Source of the DNA: Hyalangium gracile
Lineage (GTDB): Bacteria; Myxococcota; Myxococcia; Myxococcales; Myxococcaceae
Direction: 5' to 3'
DNA: 64,000 nt
Assembly: GCF_020103725.1 (NCBI RefSeq)
Contig: NZ_JAHXBG010000005.1
Coordinates: 1-64,000, forward strand
Position numbers and translations under genes: made by a program. The notes under the pieces were generated by a model. That model did not search any database. It had not been told where the DNA came from and was given only the letters and a program-made list of their open reading frames with translations. Shown in pieces: positions 1 through 8,865 of this stretch (position 1 is its first letter; each line of letters opens with the position of its first letter).

Positions 1-356
1 GCGTGCTCCTGTTTTCGATGCCGACCGCTTGGGGTCGGTGAGTATGGCTGACCCCTACTGCACCCCCCATGCCATGACATGAAGGGAGCTGGCGACCAAG
101 GTATCCCCCAAGGGTTTCAAGGGTTTGGGCACGAATTGGGAGAAGCCCCGCGCGCCGGGTGGAGACAGCAGACACCAGGAGCCCCTGGTGACTGCGGTCA
201 CCACCGGTGACAACCGTCATCGGGGGGCTGGCCGGCCACCCGTGGCCATCGTCGCCCGCAGCCCATGCGGGCGGGCGCTCCCCGCTCGCGCGATCGCCAG
301 CGTGCGCCATGGTCTACTGACGGGCCCCCCGGCATCTCCGGTCGACACACGAGACC
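1..356. other. Leading non-coding stretch
   Basis: No credible gene was found before the chemoreceptor. Visible are a 6-bp inverted repeat (CCGACC at 21-26, GGTCGG at 33-38) without a following T-run, and two adjacent copies of CAAGGGTTT at 109-117 and 118-126. The open frames that cross this stretch are extensions of antisense or out-of-frame shadows of the downstream gene. The chemoreceptor promoter should lie here, but I cannot place it. Confidence 0.6.
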
Positions 357-2405
357 ATGGCCTTCCGAAACAGCATCGCCACCAAGCTGCTCATCGCCCT
401 CTGCGGCGTCATCACCCTTGCCCTCTGCCTCCTCGTCTTCGTCGTCAACGAGCGGTCTTCCCAGGTCGCCGAGGCGCAGGCGACGCAGACCGCGACCGAG
501 GTGGCCGAGCGTTACTCGGTCATGATCAAGGCCCGGCTCGATGCGGTGATGATCCCCGTCAGGACGGTGGCGCAGGCCTTCATCGCGCAGAAGGTCACTG
601 GCGCCACCGATCGCCGGCATGGCGACGCGTTGCTGCGGAAGGTCGCCGAGGGCAACCCCGGGCTGCTGGGCACCTGGACGGTGTGGGAGCCCAACGCCTA
701 CGACGGGCGGGATGCGAGCTTCGTGAACACGCCCGGCACGGATGCCACGGGGCGATACATCCCCTACTGGAACCGCGGCACGGGAGAGATCCGGCTCGAG
801 CCCACCGTCGACTACCACCACGAGACCCTGGGGGGACCGAGCGACTACTACCTGCTGCCCAAGCAGAGCGGGAGGGAGATCATCATGAACCCCTTCAGCT
901 ACACCGTCGCCGGCAAGCCGACGCTGATGACCAGCGCCATCGTTCCGCTCCTGCTCGACGGCAAGTTCCTCGGGGTGGTGGGCGCGGACCTCGCGCTCGA
1001 TCAGATCCAGCAGGAGATCCTGAAGATCCACCCCTTCGAGAAGGGCCACCTGCTCCTCGTCTCGAACAACGGCGCGTACGTCTCGCACCCGTCGCCGGAG
1101 CTTCGCGGCCAGCCGCTGGGGAGCTCACGTTCCGAGGAGCTGGTGAAGTCGACGCTCGCGAGTGGCGGCACGACCACGGCCCGGATCGACTCGGAGCTCC
1201 TGGGGGGCGAGGCGATCCAGGTCGTGATTCCCTTCCGGGTGGGAAACACCACGACACCATGGGCGCTCGCGGTGCTCGTGCCGCTCGACCAGGTGCTCGC
1301 TCCGGCGCACGAGCTGCGCCGCTTCACCATCACGCTGGGCGTGCTCGGGATGGGGGCTCTCGGCCTGGCGGTCATCGTCGTGGTCCGCCGCATCACCCGT
1401 CCCCTGAGGACGATCTCCACCGTCGCCGAGCGCATCGCGGAGGGCGATCTCACCGGGAAGCTCGACCACCGCTCCAACGACGAGATCGGCGTCCTGGCGG
1501 AAGCGTTCCGGTCGATGCAGCAGCGGCTGGCCCAGGTGATTGGAGAGGTCCGCACGGGCGCGAGCGCGCTCTCGTCCGCGTCCGCGCAGCTGTCGACGAT
1601 GTCCCAGTCCCTCTCCACCGGCACGAGCGAGCAGGCCGCGACCGCCGAGGAGGTGACGTCGAACCTCCAGCGGATGAGCACCTCCATCGCCCAGAACGCC
1701 GAGAGCAGCCGTCGCGTCGAGACGATCGCGCGCGAGGGGGCGACGAGCGTCGAGGCGTGCAACCGGGCGGTCACCGAGACGGTGGAGGCGATGAAGCAGA
1801 TCGCCTCGCGCATCTCCATCATCGAGGACATCGCGTACCAGACGAACCTGCTGGCGCTCAACGCCTCCATCGAGGCCGCGCGCGCGGGTCCCCAGGGGAG
1901 AGGCTTCGCGGTCGTCGCCTCCGAGGTGCGCAAGCTCGCGGAGGGGAGCCAGGCCTCCGCGAAGCAGATCATCGACCTGGCCTCCAGGAGCGTGAAGATC
2001 GCCGAGCGCTCGGGGGCGATGCTCGGCCAGCTCGTCCCATCGATCGGGAGCACCACCCAGCTGATGAAGGACGTGGCCCTCGCGTCCAACCAGCAGGCAT
2101 CGGGTGTCGGCCAGATCAACCACGCGATGCTGAGCCTGAACCTGGCGACGCAGCGCAACGCCTCGGCCGCCGAGGAGCTGTCGAGCATGGCGGAGGAGCT
2201 GGCATCGCAGGCCGAGAGCCTGCTGCAGCTGATGGGCTTCTTCCGCGTGAGCGAGGCCGCGCGCCAAGGCCCCATGGGAGGCTCCGTCGCCCCGCCGGGC
2301 GCCGCGAGCCAGCCCCCCGGCACGCCCAGGCCCTACCCACACCCGCCGCCCGAGAGCGCGGCGGGTGGGCTGGGGCCCGCGGCCATGCGTCGCTGGCGAC
2401 GGTGA
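357..2405 (+). CDS. Methyl-accepting chemotaxis protein with extracytoplasmic Cache sensor
   Basis: 682-aa transmembrane chemoreceptor, expected to signal to a CheA/CheW complex. An N-terminal transmembrane helix (about residues 9-30) is followed by a periplasmic region of about 290 residues that looks like a double Cache ligand-binding domain. A second transmembrane helix (about 320-343) leads into a HAMP domain (core [20 protein letters not shown]). The cytoplasmic part ends in the MCP hairpin, whose tip reads [20 protein letters not shown], followed by [16 protein letters not shown], the conserved family signature. A Pro-rich tail of about 30 residues closes the protein. No che genes are adjacent, so it is an orphan receptor. 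The ligand cannot be read from sequence. The identification is very secure. Confidence 0.96.
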   Translation: MAFRNSIATKLLIALCGVITLALCLLVFVVNERSSQVAEAQATQTATEVAERYSVMIKARLDAVMIPVRTVAQAFIAQKVTGATDRRHGDALLRKVAEGNPGLLGTWTVWEPNAYDGRDASFVNTPGTDATGRYIPYWNRGTGEIRLEPTVDYHHETLGGPSDYYLLPKQSGREIIMNPFSYTVAGKPTLMTSAIVPLLLDGKFLGVVGADLALDQIQQEILKIHPFEKGHLLLVSNNGAYVSHPSPELRGQPLGSSRSEELVKSTLASGGTTTARIDSELLGGEAIQVVIPFRVGNTTTPWALAVLVPLDQVLAPAHELRRFTITLGVLGMGALGLAVIVVVRRITRPLRTISTVAERIAEGDLTGKLDHRSNDEIGVLAEAFRSMQQRLAQVIGEVRTGASALSSASAQLSTMSQSLSTGTSEQAATAEEVTSNLQRMSTSIAQNAESSRRVETIAREGATSVEACNRAVTETVEAMKQIASRISIIEDIAYQTNLLALNASIEAARAGPQGRGFAVVASEVRKLAEGSQASAKQIIDLASRSVKIAERSGAMLGQLVPSIGSTTQLMKDVALASNQQASGVGQINHAMLSLNLATQRNASAAEELSSMAEELASQAESLLQLMGFFRVSEAARQGPMGGSVAPPGAASQPPGTPRPYPHPPPESAAGGLGPAAMRRWRR

Positions 2406-2465
2406 CGTCAGCCCCATAGGGAACGCCACCTCCGAAGGGGGAGGGGCCGCCTGGGCTTGCCGAAT

Positions 2466-2481
2466 TATAACAGCACTTATA
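2466..2481. promoter_or_regulatory. Inverted repeat in AT-rich island before the MarR gene
   Basis: Perfect inverted repeat TATAA-cagcac-TTATA inside an AT-rich patch (about 2462-2485) that stands out in this GC-rich DNA. It ends 11 bases before the MarR ATG. MarR proteins commonly bind short palindromes overlapping their own promoter, so this is a plausible autoregulatory operator that includes the -10 region. That role is inferred from position and symmetry only. Confidence 0.45.
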
Positions 2482-2492
2482 TATCCGCCCCG

Positions 2493-2990
2493 ATGTCAGC
2501 GCCTCAGCCCCCTACGCTCGGCACACTCCTCAGGCACCTCGTCGAGACGCTCGACGACGCCGTCGAGCAGGCCTATGCCCACGCCGGTCTGGACTACCGC
2601 CCGCGCTACACCCCGGTCGTGCGGGCCCTGCTGGCGCTCGGGCCGACCTCGCTCCGGGAGATCGCCCAGCGCGCCGGAATCACCCACTCGGCGGTCAGCC
2701 AGACGGTGTCGCAGATGGTGGCGCGCGGCCTGGTCAGCCTCCAACCCGGGAAGGACGCGCGGGAGCGGATCGTCTCCCTCACGCCCGCCGCCGAGGCGAT
2801 GCTCCCCGCGCTCGAGCGCCAGTGGGCCGCGACCAATGCGGCCGCCGCGGGCCTGGACGGCGAGCTCTCCGCCCCGCTCTCTCGAGTGCTCCGCGAGGCG
2901 ATCGCGGCCCTGGAGCGCCGGCCGTTCTCGGAACGGATCGACGAGGCGGCGAAGCGACTGGAACCTCACCGAAAGAAGGTGCGCTCATGA
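2493..2990 (+). CDS. MarR-family transcriptional regulator
   Basis: 165-aa winged-helix regulator. The helix-turn-helix is seen in the stretch LREIAQRAGITHSAVSQTVS, followed by MVARGLV and the wing (QPGKDARERIVSLTP), the classical MarR layout. ATG 2493 is preferred over an upstream in-frame TTG at 2457, because that extension crosses the AT-rich operator-like patch. The stop codon overlaps the next ATG (ATGA, 2987-2990), so the regulator and the S41 peptidase are translationally coupled. It probably controls that two-gene operon in response to a small molecule. The ligand is unknown. Confidence 0.9.
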   Translation: MSAPQPPTLGTLLRHLVETLDDAVEQAYAHAGLDYRPRYTPVVRALLALGPTSLREIAQRAGITHSAVSQTVSQMVARGLVSLQPGKDARERIVSLTPAAEAMLPALERQWAATNAAAAGLDGELSAPLSRVLREAIAALERRPFSERIDEAAKRLEPHRKKVRS

Positions 2991-4333
2991 CCCCGTGCTT
3001 CGTGTCACGCTCCCTGCTGCTGGGGATGCTCGTCCTGGCGGCAGTGCCCTCCCCGGCCCTGGCGCAGCAACGCGTGCCAGCCCGCCCCGCGGCATCGGCG
3101 CCCGCCCGGCTCACCACCGCCGATCGCGCCGCGGCCTTGAAGGGCATCCAGGCCGCCATCGAGAAGTCCTATGTCTTTCCCGAGCTGCGGGCGCCGATCA
3201 TCCAGCGGCTCCAGCAGGCGCGGCAGGCCGGGCGCTATGAGCAGGACGATCCGATCCTCTTCGCCGAGCGGATCACCGAGGACCTGAGGGCCGCCAGCCG
3301 CGACGGCCACATGTCCCTCAGCGCTGCTCCAGGGCAATACGCCGCCGCCCTGGCGCCTCCGGCGAGCGAGGAGGGTTCGGAGGCGTTCCATCGGCGCCGG
3401 GCCATCCGCTTCCATCACGGCCTGGCCGAGCTGAAGCTCCTTCCCGGCAACATCCGCTATCTGAGGATCACGGGCTTCGAGTGGGTCCGCGACGAGACAG
3501 GCGCCGCCTATGACGGCGCGATGCGGTTCCTGCGGGACGGCGATGCGGCGATCATCGATCTGCGCGGCAATGGCGGCGGCTCGAGCGCGGCGGTCCAGTA
3601 CCTGACCAGCCACTTCCTGGACGAGGACACTCTGCTGATGACGTTCCTGCAAGAGTCCGAGCCGCCCAATCAGTCGCGAACCCTGAGCCACCTCCCCGCC
3701 GGACGCATGAAGGGCAAGCCGCTGTACGTGCTGATCGACGGCGGGGTGGCCTCCGCCAGCGAGGAGTTCGCCTATCACGTGCAGCAGTTCAAGCTGGGCG
3801 AGCTGGTCGGAGCCAGGACGGCTGGCGGGGCCAACAACAACGCGCTGCTGCCCATCACCCCGGGCTTCATCCTCAGCATCTCGGTGGGGCGCCCCGCGCA
3901 TGCGCTCAGCAACACGAACTGGGAAGGCGTCGGCATCCAACCGACGGTGGAGGCTCCGCCCGAGCAGGCGCTGGACGTGGCCCTGTCGCTGGCCTTGACC
4001 CGTCTTTCGCGGGAGCGCGCCGCCGATCCCGTGGCCCTTGCTGAGTACGACTGGGCGCGCATCCAGGTCGAGGCGCGCCGTCATCCGCCCGTCGTCGCCC
4101 CGACCCGGCTGAAGACCCTGGCCGGCCGCTACGGCGAGGTCAGCGTCACCTTGCGCGACAACGCCCTGTGGCTGACCCGGCCCGACCGCCCGACACGGCG
4201 CCTGTCACCCCTGACGGCGGACGGCCTGTTCGCGGTCGACGGCATGGACTTCCTGCGTGTGCGGTTCACGGCGCGGAGCCTGGAGCTGCAGTGGCAGGGA
4301 GAGCCCGCGCCTCGGGTCTACGAGAAGGGCTGA
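2987..4333 (+). CDS. Secreted S41-family (IRBP/C-terminal-processing type) peptidase
   Basis: 448-aa exported protein with a signal peptide (about residues 1-26, core LLLGMLVLAAVPSPALA). The S41 fold is recognised by AAIIDLRGNGGGSSAAVQYL and by GVASASEEFAYHVQ, where the first Ser of the ASAS motif (S256) is the expected nucleophile. It is followed by VGARTAGGANNNALLPI. There is no obvious PDZ domain, so it resembles the IRBP-like S41 group rather than CtpA. A C-terminal domain of about 100 residues looks like the small beta domain often found in such hydrolases. It is coupled to the MarR gene by a 4-base overlap. The substrate is unknown. The family call is firm and peptidase activity is inferred. 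Confidence 0.88.
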   Translation: MTPCFVSRSLLLGMLVLAAVPSPALAQQRVPARPAASAPARLTTADRAAALKGIQAAIEKSYVFPELRAPIIQRLQQARQAGRYEQDDPILFAERITEDLRAASRDGHMSLSAAPGQYAAALAPPASEEGSEAFHRRRAIRFHHGLAELKLLPGNIRYLRITGFEWVRDETGAAYDGAMRFLRDGDAAIIDLRGNGGGSSAAVQYLTSHFLDEDTLLMTFLQESEPPNQSRTLSHLPAGRMKGKPLYVLIDGGVASASEEFAYHVQQFKLGELVGARTAGGANNNALLPITPGFILSISVGRPAHALSNTNWEGVGIQPTVEAPPEQALDVALSLALTRLSRERAADPVALAEYDWARIQVEARRHPPVVAPTRLKTLAGRYGEVSVTLRDNALWLTRPDRPTRRLSPLTADGLFAVDGMDFLRVRFTARSLELQWQGEPAPRVYEKG

Positions 4334-4538
4334 GGCGCGTCACGCTCCGGTCCCCGGAAATGCAAAACAATTCCCCCGGGCGCGTCCTCTCCGGTGACAG
4401 CCTTGCTCCCTGACTCTGCAAGGGGTTGCACCGATGGTCTGTCCCTCCACGATCTCGCCAAGGACACTGCCGATGACGCTGCGCCCCTGAGAGCCTCGGG
4501 GTGCTCGGGGAGTGCTACCTTGGCTCACAGGAGGTGTC

Positions 4539-5828
4539 ATGAGCCGGTTCGTCAGCGTGTGGTCGTTCCTCTTCCTGGCCGGAATCTCGGCGGCCCAGCC
4601 CGCGCCCCAGAGCGCGCCACCGAAGCCTCGGGTCGTCCGCGCCGCCCGGCTGCTCGATGTGCGCACCGGCGCCTTCCTCCAGAACCCGGTCATCGTGATC
4701 GAGAACGAGCGGATCTCCGCGGTGGGCTCCGGGCTCGCGATTCCGGAAGGCGCGGAGGTGATCGATCTCGGCGGCGCCACCGTGCTGCCAGGGCTGATCG
4801 ACGGCCACACGCACCTGCTGGCGCGGATGCCCGAGACGCCCGAGGGCTATGCGCAGGATCTCATCACCAAGTCCCAGGCGTTCCGAGCCCTGGAGGGCGC
4901 GGCCAACGCCCGGGCCACGCTGCACGCCGGCTTCACGACCGTCCGGGACGTCGAGAGCGAGGGCGCCTTCTACGCGGACGTCGCGCTGCGAGATGCCATC
5001 CGCCAGGGGCTCGTGGAGGGCCCCAGGATGCGGGTGTCCACCCGGGGGATTGGCGCGGTGGGCACCTACTACCCGACGGGCCTCTCACCCGATCTGAAGG
5101 ACCGGCCCACCGGCGCGCAGCTCATCAGCGGCGCCGAGGAGGCGCGACGCGCGGCACGGGAGCAGCTCGGCCATGGCGCGGACCTCCTCAAGCTCTACGC
5201 GGACTGGCACCACCCTACCCTCACCGTGGAGGAGATCCGGGCCATCGTCGAGGAGGCGCACAAGGCCGGCCGCAAGGTGGCCGCCCACGCCGTGACGAGT
5301 GAAGGCATCCGCAACGCCCTGGCAGCCGGCGCGGACTCCATCGAGCACGGGCATGAGGCGGACCGCGCCGCGCTGGAGCTCATCAAGAAGCACGGGGCCT
5401 TCCTCGTCCCCACCATCGGCTACTTCGAGGCGTCCGTGGCGGAGGCGACCAGCGAGCAGGCACGGCGGGCAAGCGACCAGCGGCTCCAGTCCCTGCGCAA
5501 GATGGTGTCGCTCGCGCACAAGCTCGGCGTGAAGATCGTCAGCGGCTTCGACGCGAGCTCGGCACGCAACCAGGGACGCAACGCCTGGGAGGTGGTGGCG
5601 CTCCACCGGGCCGGGCTGCCGCCCATCGAGGCGATCCGGGCGGCCACCACGCGGGCCGCGGAGCTGCTCGGGATCCAGGAGCACGTGGGCACGCTGGAGC
5701 CCGGCAGGTACGCCGACCTGATTGCGCTCTCTGGCGACCCGCTCGCGGACGTGACGGAGCTGCAGCGCGTGCGGTTCGTGATGAAGGGTGGACGGGTGGT
5801 CCGAGACGAGCTCCGCCCCCGGCCGTGA
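4539..5828 (+). CDS. Secreted metal-dependent amidohydrolase (imidazolonepropionase/prolidase-like)
   Basis: 429-aa protein with a short signal peptide (core VWSFLFLAGISAAQ) and a good ribosome binding site AGGAGG at 4529-4534, which fixes the ATG at 4539. The amidohydrolase-superfamily metal site is visible: the HxH pair in LPGLIDGHTHLL (about residues 89-91), a candidate bridging Lys in DLLKLYADW, His in KVAAHAVT and EHGHEAD, and the Asp in VSGFDAS. A closing beta segment LEPGRYADLIALSGDPL is typical of the group. Relatives hydrolyse dipeptides or cyclic amides. The exact substrate is not deducible. It is separated by 205 bases from the S41 peptidase, so co-transcription is uncertain. Confidence 0.9.
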   Translation: MSRFVSVWSFLFLAGISAAQPAPQSAPPKPRVVRAARLLDVRTGAFLQNPVIVIENERISAVGSGLAIPEGAEVIDLGGATVLPGLIDGHTHLLARMPETPEGYAQDLITKSQAFRALEGAANARATLHAGFTTVRDVESEGAFYADVALRDAIRQGLVEGPRMRVSTRGIGAVGTYYPTGLSPDLKDRPTGAQLISGAEEARRAAREQLGHGADLLKLYADWHHPTLTVEEIRAIVEEAHKAGRKVAAHAVTSEGIRNALAAGADSIEHGHEADRAALELIKKHGAFLVPTIGYFEASVAEATSEQARRASDQRLQSLRKMVSLAHKLGVKIVSGFDASSARNQGRNAWEVVALHRAGLPPIEAIRAATTRAAELLGIQEHVGTLEPGRYADLIALSGDPLADVTELQRVRFVMKGGRVVRDELRPRP

Positions 5829-5954
5829 GCATTGGGGCACAGCGAAGTTGAAGGACTGCGATCCCATTGCGTCATTTCATCCATGGCACGCACTCCGGCC
5901 CGTTTTCGCGCACATGGGGACTCTGACAAGAGTCGGCCCCCTGAGGAGGAACGC

Positions 5955-6779
5955 ATGAACCGGACGATCGTGTCGTTGGCTACCGTGGGGCTTCTCGTCG
6001 GTTGTGGCGTGCCGAAGTCGCAGCTCGACGCCAAGGCCATGGAGGCGGAGAACCTCCGCCGGCAGTACGGAGACGAGTCGGAGAAGGCGAAGTCGCTCGA
6101 GGAGAAGGTGGCGAAGCTCTCGGCGGAGCTGGAGGCCGCGCAGAAGGAGCGCTCGAAGTCCGACGAGGCGCTCGCCGCCAGCGAGGCCCGCACCCGCGAG
6201 CTCCAGAAGAAGGTGGAGGAGCTGTCTGCGCTCAACGAGTCGCTGGCGCAGAGCAAGGACAAGCTGGAGAAGGCCCGCGCGGAGCTGGAGAAGAAGTCCG
6301 AGCAGTACGAGTCCCTCGCCAAGAGCCTCAAGGACGAGATCAACGCCGGGAAGATCGAGCTGTCCGAGCTCAAGGGCCGGATGGTGGTGAAGATGAAGGA
6401 CAAGATCCTCTTCTCCTCCGGCAGCGTGAAGATCAACCCGGAGGGTCAGGCGGCGCTCGCCAAGGTGGCCGAGGCGCTCAAGGACGTGCCGGGCAAGCTG
6501 GTCCGCGTGGAGGGCCACACGGACGACGATCCCACCGATCCCAAGGGCCCCTTCCCGAGCAACTGGGAGCTGTCCACCACGCGCGCCCTCGCGGTCGTGA
6601 AGCTGCTGCAGGACAAGGGCGTGCCGGCCGACAAGCTCTCCGCCGTGGGCTATGGCCAGTTCCACCCCATCGCCTCCAACCGCACCGCGCAGGGCAAGAG
6701 CCAGAACCGCCGCATCGAGATCGTCCTGGCACCCGAGGATCAGGCGCCGGGCACGAAGACGAAGGCGGCGAGCCGGTAG
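5955..6779 (+). CDS. OmpA-family lipoprotein with long coiled coil
   Basis: 274-aa outer-membrane lipoprotein candidate. It has a signal peptide ending in a lipobox (LLVGCG, Cys about residue 16) and a charged coiled coil rich in Glu, Lys and Ala (about 20-135). The C-terminal OmpA-like peptidoglycan-binding domain (about 140-262) reads ILFSSGSVKINPEGQ, VEGHTDD, LSTTRALAVVKLL and GKSQNRRIEIVL. GAGGAGGA just upstream selects ATG 5955. The architecture suggests a spacer tethering the outer membrane to peptidoglycan. The downstream lipoprotein starts 27 bases later and is likely co-expressed. Confidence 0.93.
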   Translation: MNRTIVSLATVGLLVGCGVPKSQLDAKAMEAENLRRQYGDESEKAKSLEEKVAKLSAELEAAQKERSKSDEALAASEARTRELQKKVEELSALNESLAQSKDKLEKARAELEKKSEQYESLAKSLKDEINAGKIELSELKGRMVVKMKDKILFSSGSVKINPEGQAALAKVAEALKDVPGKLVRVEGHTDDDPTDPKGPFPSNWELSTTRALAVVKLLQDKGVPADKLSAVGYGQFHPIASNRTAQGKSQNRRIEIVLAPEDQAPGTKTKAASR

Positions 6780-6806
6780 GCCAGGACCACCACGGGAGAC
6801 AACACC

Positions 6807-7445
6807 ATGAACGTTCGACTCGCCTGGACCGCCGCGCTCGCGGCGGTGTGCGCGTCCGGCTGCGCCGCGCAGAACTCGAAGCTGCCGACGCTGGACATGC
6901 GCTTCTATGAGACGCCCGCCAACGCGATGCCCAAGGAGCGCATCCACGAGCAGTTCATGCTCAACGCGACGCTGCTGGGAGACGCCAACCTGCGCTACCT
7001 CAAGCCCGCCGAGCTGCTGAAGGCGGCGGAGACGGGCTCGGCCCGGGGCGATCCCCAGAAGCTGATGCGCGCCGCGCGCACGCTGGTGCCCGGGGATGGC
7101 GTGGTGCTGCTGGGCACGGTGCGCAACGCGGCCACCGGCGGAGGCAGCGCGAACATGGCCATCTACTCGCTGGCGCTGGCCTGCGAGAAGGCGAACCTGG
7201 ACGAGCCGGGAGACCTGCGCGGCTGCAAGGGCTACGTGCTGCGCGTGACGCGCACCTGGCCCGCGGAGGTCTACGAGCTCAAGGACGCCACCGTGTCGCT
7301 CATCCCCGAGGGAGGCACGGCCCACGGCCGCATCCGCGCGAAGAGCGAGCCGGGCGCGTTCAAGGCCGAGCTCGAGGGCGAGTTCGCCGCGAGCCTCGTC
7401 GAGCTGGGGACGGGGAGCCCGGTCGCCTCGGACTCCGCGCCGTAG
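6807..7445 (+). CDS. Lipoprotein of unknown function
   Basis: 212-aa protein with a signal peptide and lipobox (VCASGC, Cys about residue 19), preceded by GGGAGA as ribosome binding site. I do not recognise a domain. The mature part alternates charged helices and short strands, has Cys pairs near the middle (LACEK...RGCKGY), and carries no catalytic motif I can name. It follows the OmpA-type lipoprotein at 27 bases on the same strand, so a joint envelope role is a reasonable inference and nothing more. Confidence 0.75.
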   Translation: MNVRLAWTAALAAVCASGCAAQNSKLPTLDMRFYETPANAMPKERIHEQFMLNATLLGDANLRYLKPAELLKAAETGSARGDPQKLMRAARTLVPGDGVVLLGTVRNAATGGGSANMAIYSLALACEKANLDEPGDLRGCKGYVLRVTRTWPAEVYELKDATVSLIPEGGTAHGRIRAKSEPGAFKAELEGEFAASLVELGTGSPVASDSAP

Positions 7446-7489
7446 GGCATGCCGCCGGGAGGCCAGCGCCACGAGCCGCGTGGCCTGGC

Positions 7490-8005
7490 CTACCCGTCCC
7501 CCGCGACCGTGCGCGTGAGCACCCAGCTCGCGAAGGCCTCGGGCTGCAGGAAGAGCACCTTCACCTCTCCGAAGCGCAGCCGCGTGCCACTGGCCAGCGG
7601 CGCGGGGATGCGCGCGTCCACGCGGGCGTCACCCACGAAGGTGCCGTTCTGGCTCTCCGCGTCGTGCAGGTGCCACACCCCCGTGCGCTCGTCCTGCTGG
7701 AAGGCGGCGTGGAAGCGGCTCACCGTGGGATCGTCCAGCATGATGTCGTTGTTGGCGGCCCGGCCCACGGTGATGCCGAAGCCCAGCCCCGTGGGGCGCG
7801 CATGCACGCCCTTGCGCACCTCGAAGATGAGCGGCTCGGAGGCCGCGGAGCGCTCCGGCGCGCTCCCCGGCTGCGTCACCCACGCCAGCTGGTGTGCTTG
7901 CGCGGGCGGTGTCTCCCAGATCAGCAACGGCGCGCGCACCTGCACGATGAAGCCCGCGGGATCGCGCAGCGCCGTCCGCGTCAGCATGGAGAAGTTCAGT
8001 GGCAA
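7490..8005 (-). CDS. FHA-domain protein
   Basis: About 171-aa soluble protein with one forkhead-associated domain, a phosphothreonine-binding module. Motifs are GITVGRAANNDIMLDD (conserved GR), SRFHAAF (conserved SxxH) and AESQNGTFVG (NG turn), in the right order at about residues 70-140. The start is taken as TTG at 8005, because GGAGG lies exactly 9 bases upstream of it. The internal ATG at 7987 has no such site. FHA proteins are abundant in myxobacteria and work with Ser/Thr kinases. No kinase is adjacent, so the partner is unknown. Confidence 0.88.
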   Translation of the reverse strand: MPLNFSMLTRTALRDPAGFIVQVRAPLLIWETPPAQAHQLAWVTQPGSAPERSAASEPLIFEVRKGVHARPTGLGFGITVGRAANNDIMLDDPTVSRFHAAFQQDERTGVWHLHDAESQNGTFVGDARVDARIPAPLASGTRLRFGEVKVLFLQPEAFASWVLTRTVAGDG

Positions 8006-8184
8006 GGCCCCGTTCCTCCTCGACGTCCCCGCGGCACCCTTCGCCCGGGCAGTGGCTCCACTCTGAAGCCTGCGCCCCGGGCCTCGCAAGCGCGGCCCCC
8101 GTGGAGGTGTGCGCTCGTAGGCATCGCTTCTCCCTGGAGTGCATTTTCACCGTCGTCTGGAAGTCTGCGGGGGGTTGACGGGAG

Positions 8185-8808
8185 CTACTTGCGCTGCCGT
8201 ACCCGCTCCACCTCCTTGCGCAGCTCCTTCACGATCTCCTCGTCCTTCTCGGCGGTGATCCTCGAAGGCTGCTCCATCTTCTCGAACTTGCGCGAGAAGA
8301 GGAGGAACGGCGGAAGCGTGAACGTGTTGCGCTCCATTCCCTCGGGGCGAAGCCGCTCGTTGGACAGGGCCAGGAGCTTGAGCTCCTTGTCGATGAGCAT
8401 CGGGTACGTGACCCCCATCTCCTTCGCGATCTCCCGAATCACCGCCATGTCGTCCGCGTTCTTCGGCATGTCCACGTTGATGGCGAGGACGACCACGTCC
8501 TTGCTGCCGCGATAGCTCTTGTGGAGCCCCTCCAGGTACTTGAGGACCGAGTGCTCGGGGGAGATGGTGCTCCAGAGCGAGACCACCACCACCTTGGCGT
8601 CATGGTCGCCCAGGCGCACGTCCTTGCCGTCCAGCGTGGTGAGGGGGATCTGCGCCGCCGGGATGGTGACCTTCTGGCTGGCCAGCTTGACCACCGTGGG
8701 CGCGTCATCCGCCGGAGCAGTGCTGCTGGAAGGCTCAGGTGCGGAGGTGGATTGCTGCGCATGCACCAGGGTGGTGGTGAGCAGGCACAGCAGGAAGGTG
8801 AAGCGCAT
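8185..8808 (-). CDS. Exported thioredoxin-fold (TlpA/AhpC-like) protein lacking the CxxC motif
   Basis: 207-aa exported protein with a signal peptide (core FTFLLCLLTTTLVHA). The middle shows the TlpA/peroxiredoxin pattern: IPLTTLDGKDVRLGD, VVVVSLWSTISPEHSVLKYL, VVVLAINVD and YPMLIDKELKLL. Where active relatives have W-C-x-x-C, this protein reads WSTISPEHS, with no cysteine, so classical dithiol chemistry is not possible. It ends in a charged helix. The function may be structural or binding. It is divergent from the next lipoprotein gene across only 57 bases. Confidence 0.82.
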   Translation of the reverse strand: MRFTFLLCLLTTTLVHAQQSTSAPEPSSSTAPADDAPTVVKLASQKVTIPAAQIPLTTLDGKDVRLGDHDAKVVVVSLWSTISPEHSVLKYLEGLHKSYRGSKDVVVLAINVDMPKNADDMAVIREIAKEMGVTYPMLIDKELKLLALSNERLRPEGMERNTFTLPPFLLFSRKFEKMEQPSRITAEKDEEIVKELRKEVERVRQRK

Positions 8809-8865
8809 GAGCGACCTCTGAAAGGGGGAGGCGCATTCTATGCAGCCAGACGGTATGAAGCCGGC

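Noticed and set aside
21-38. Hairpin CCGACC/GGTCGG near the window start as terminator or attenuator
   Set aside because: Only 6-bp arms and no T-run in either direction; no gene visible to terminate.
125-2419. Plus-strand frame of 764 codons overlapping the chemoreceptor
   Set aside because: Out-of-frame shadow rich in Arg, Pro and Gly; the true frame has Cache, HAMP and MCP signatures.
4539-5828. The amidohydrolase as the missing deaminase of the SIR2/HAM1 system
   Set aside because: It has a signal peptide, is 24 kb away, and looks like prolidase/imidazolonepropionase rather than an adenosine deaminase.
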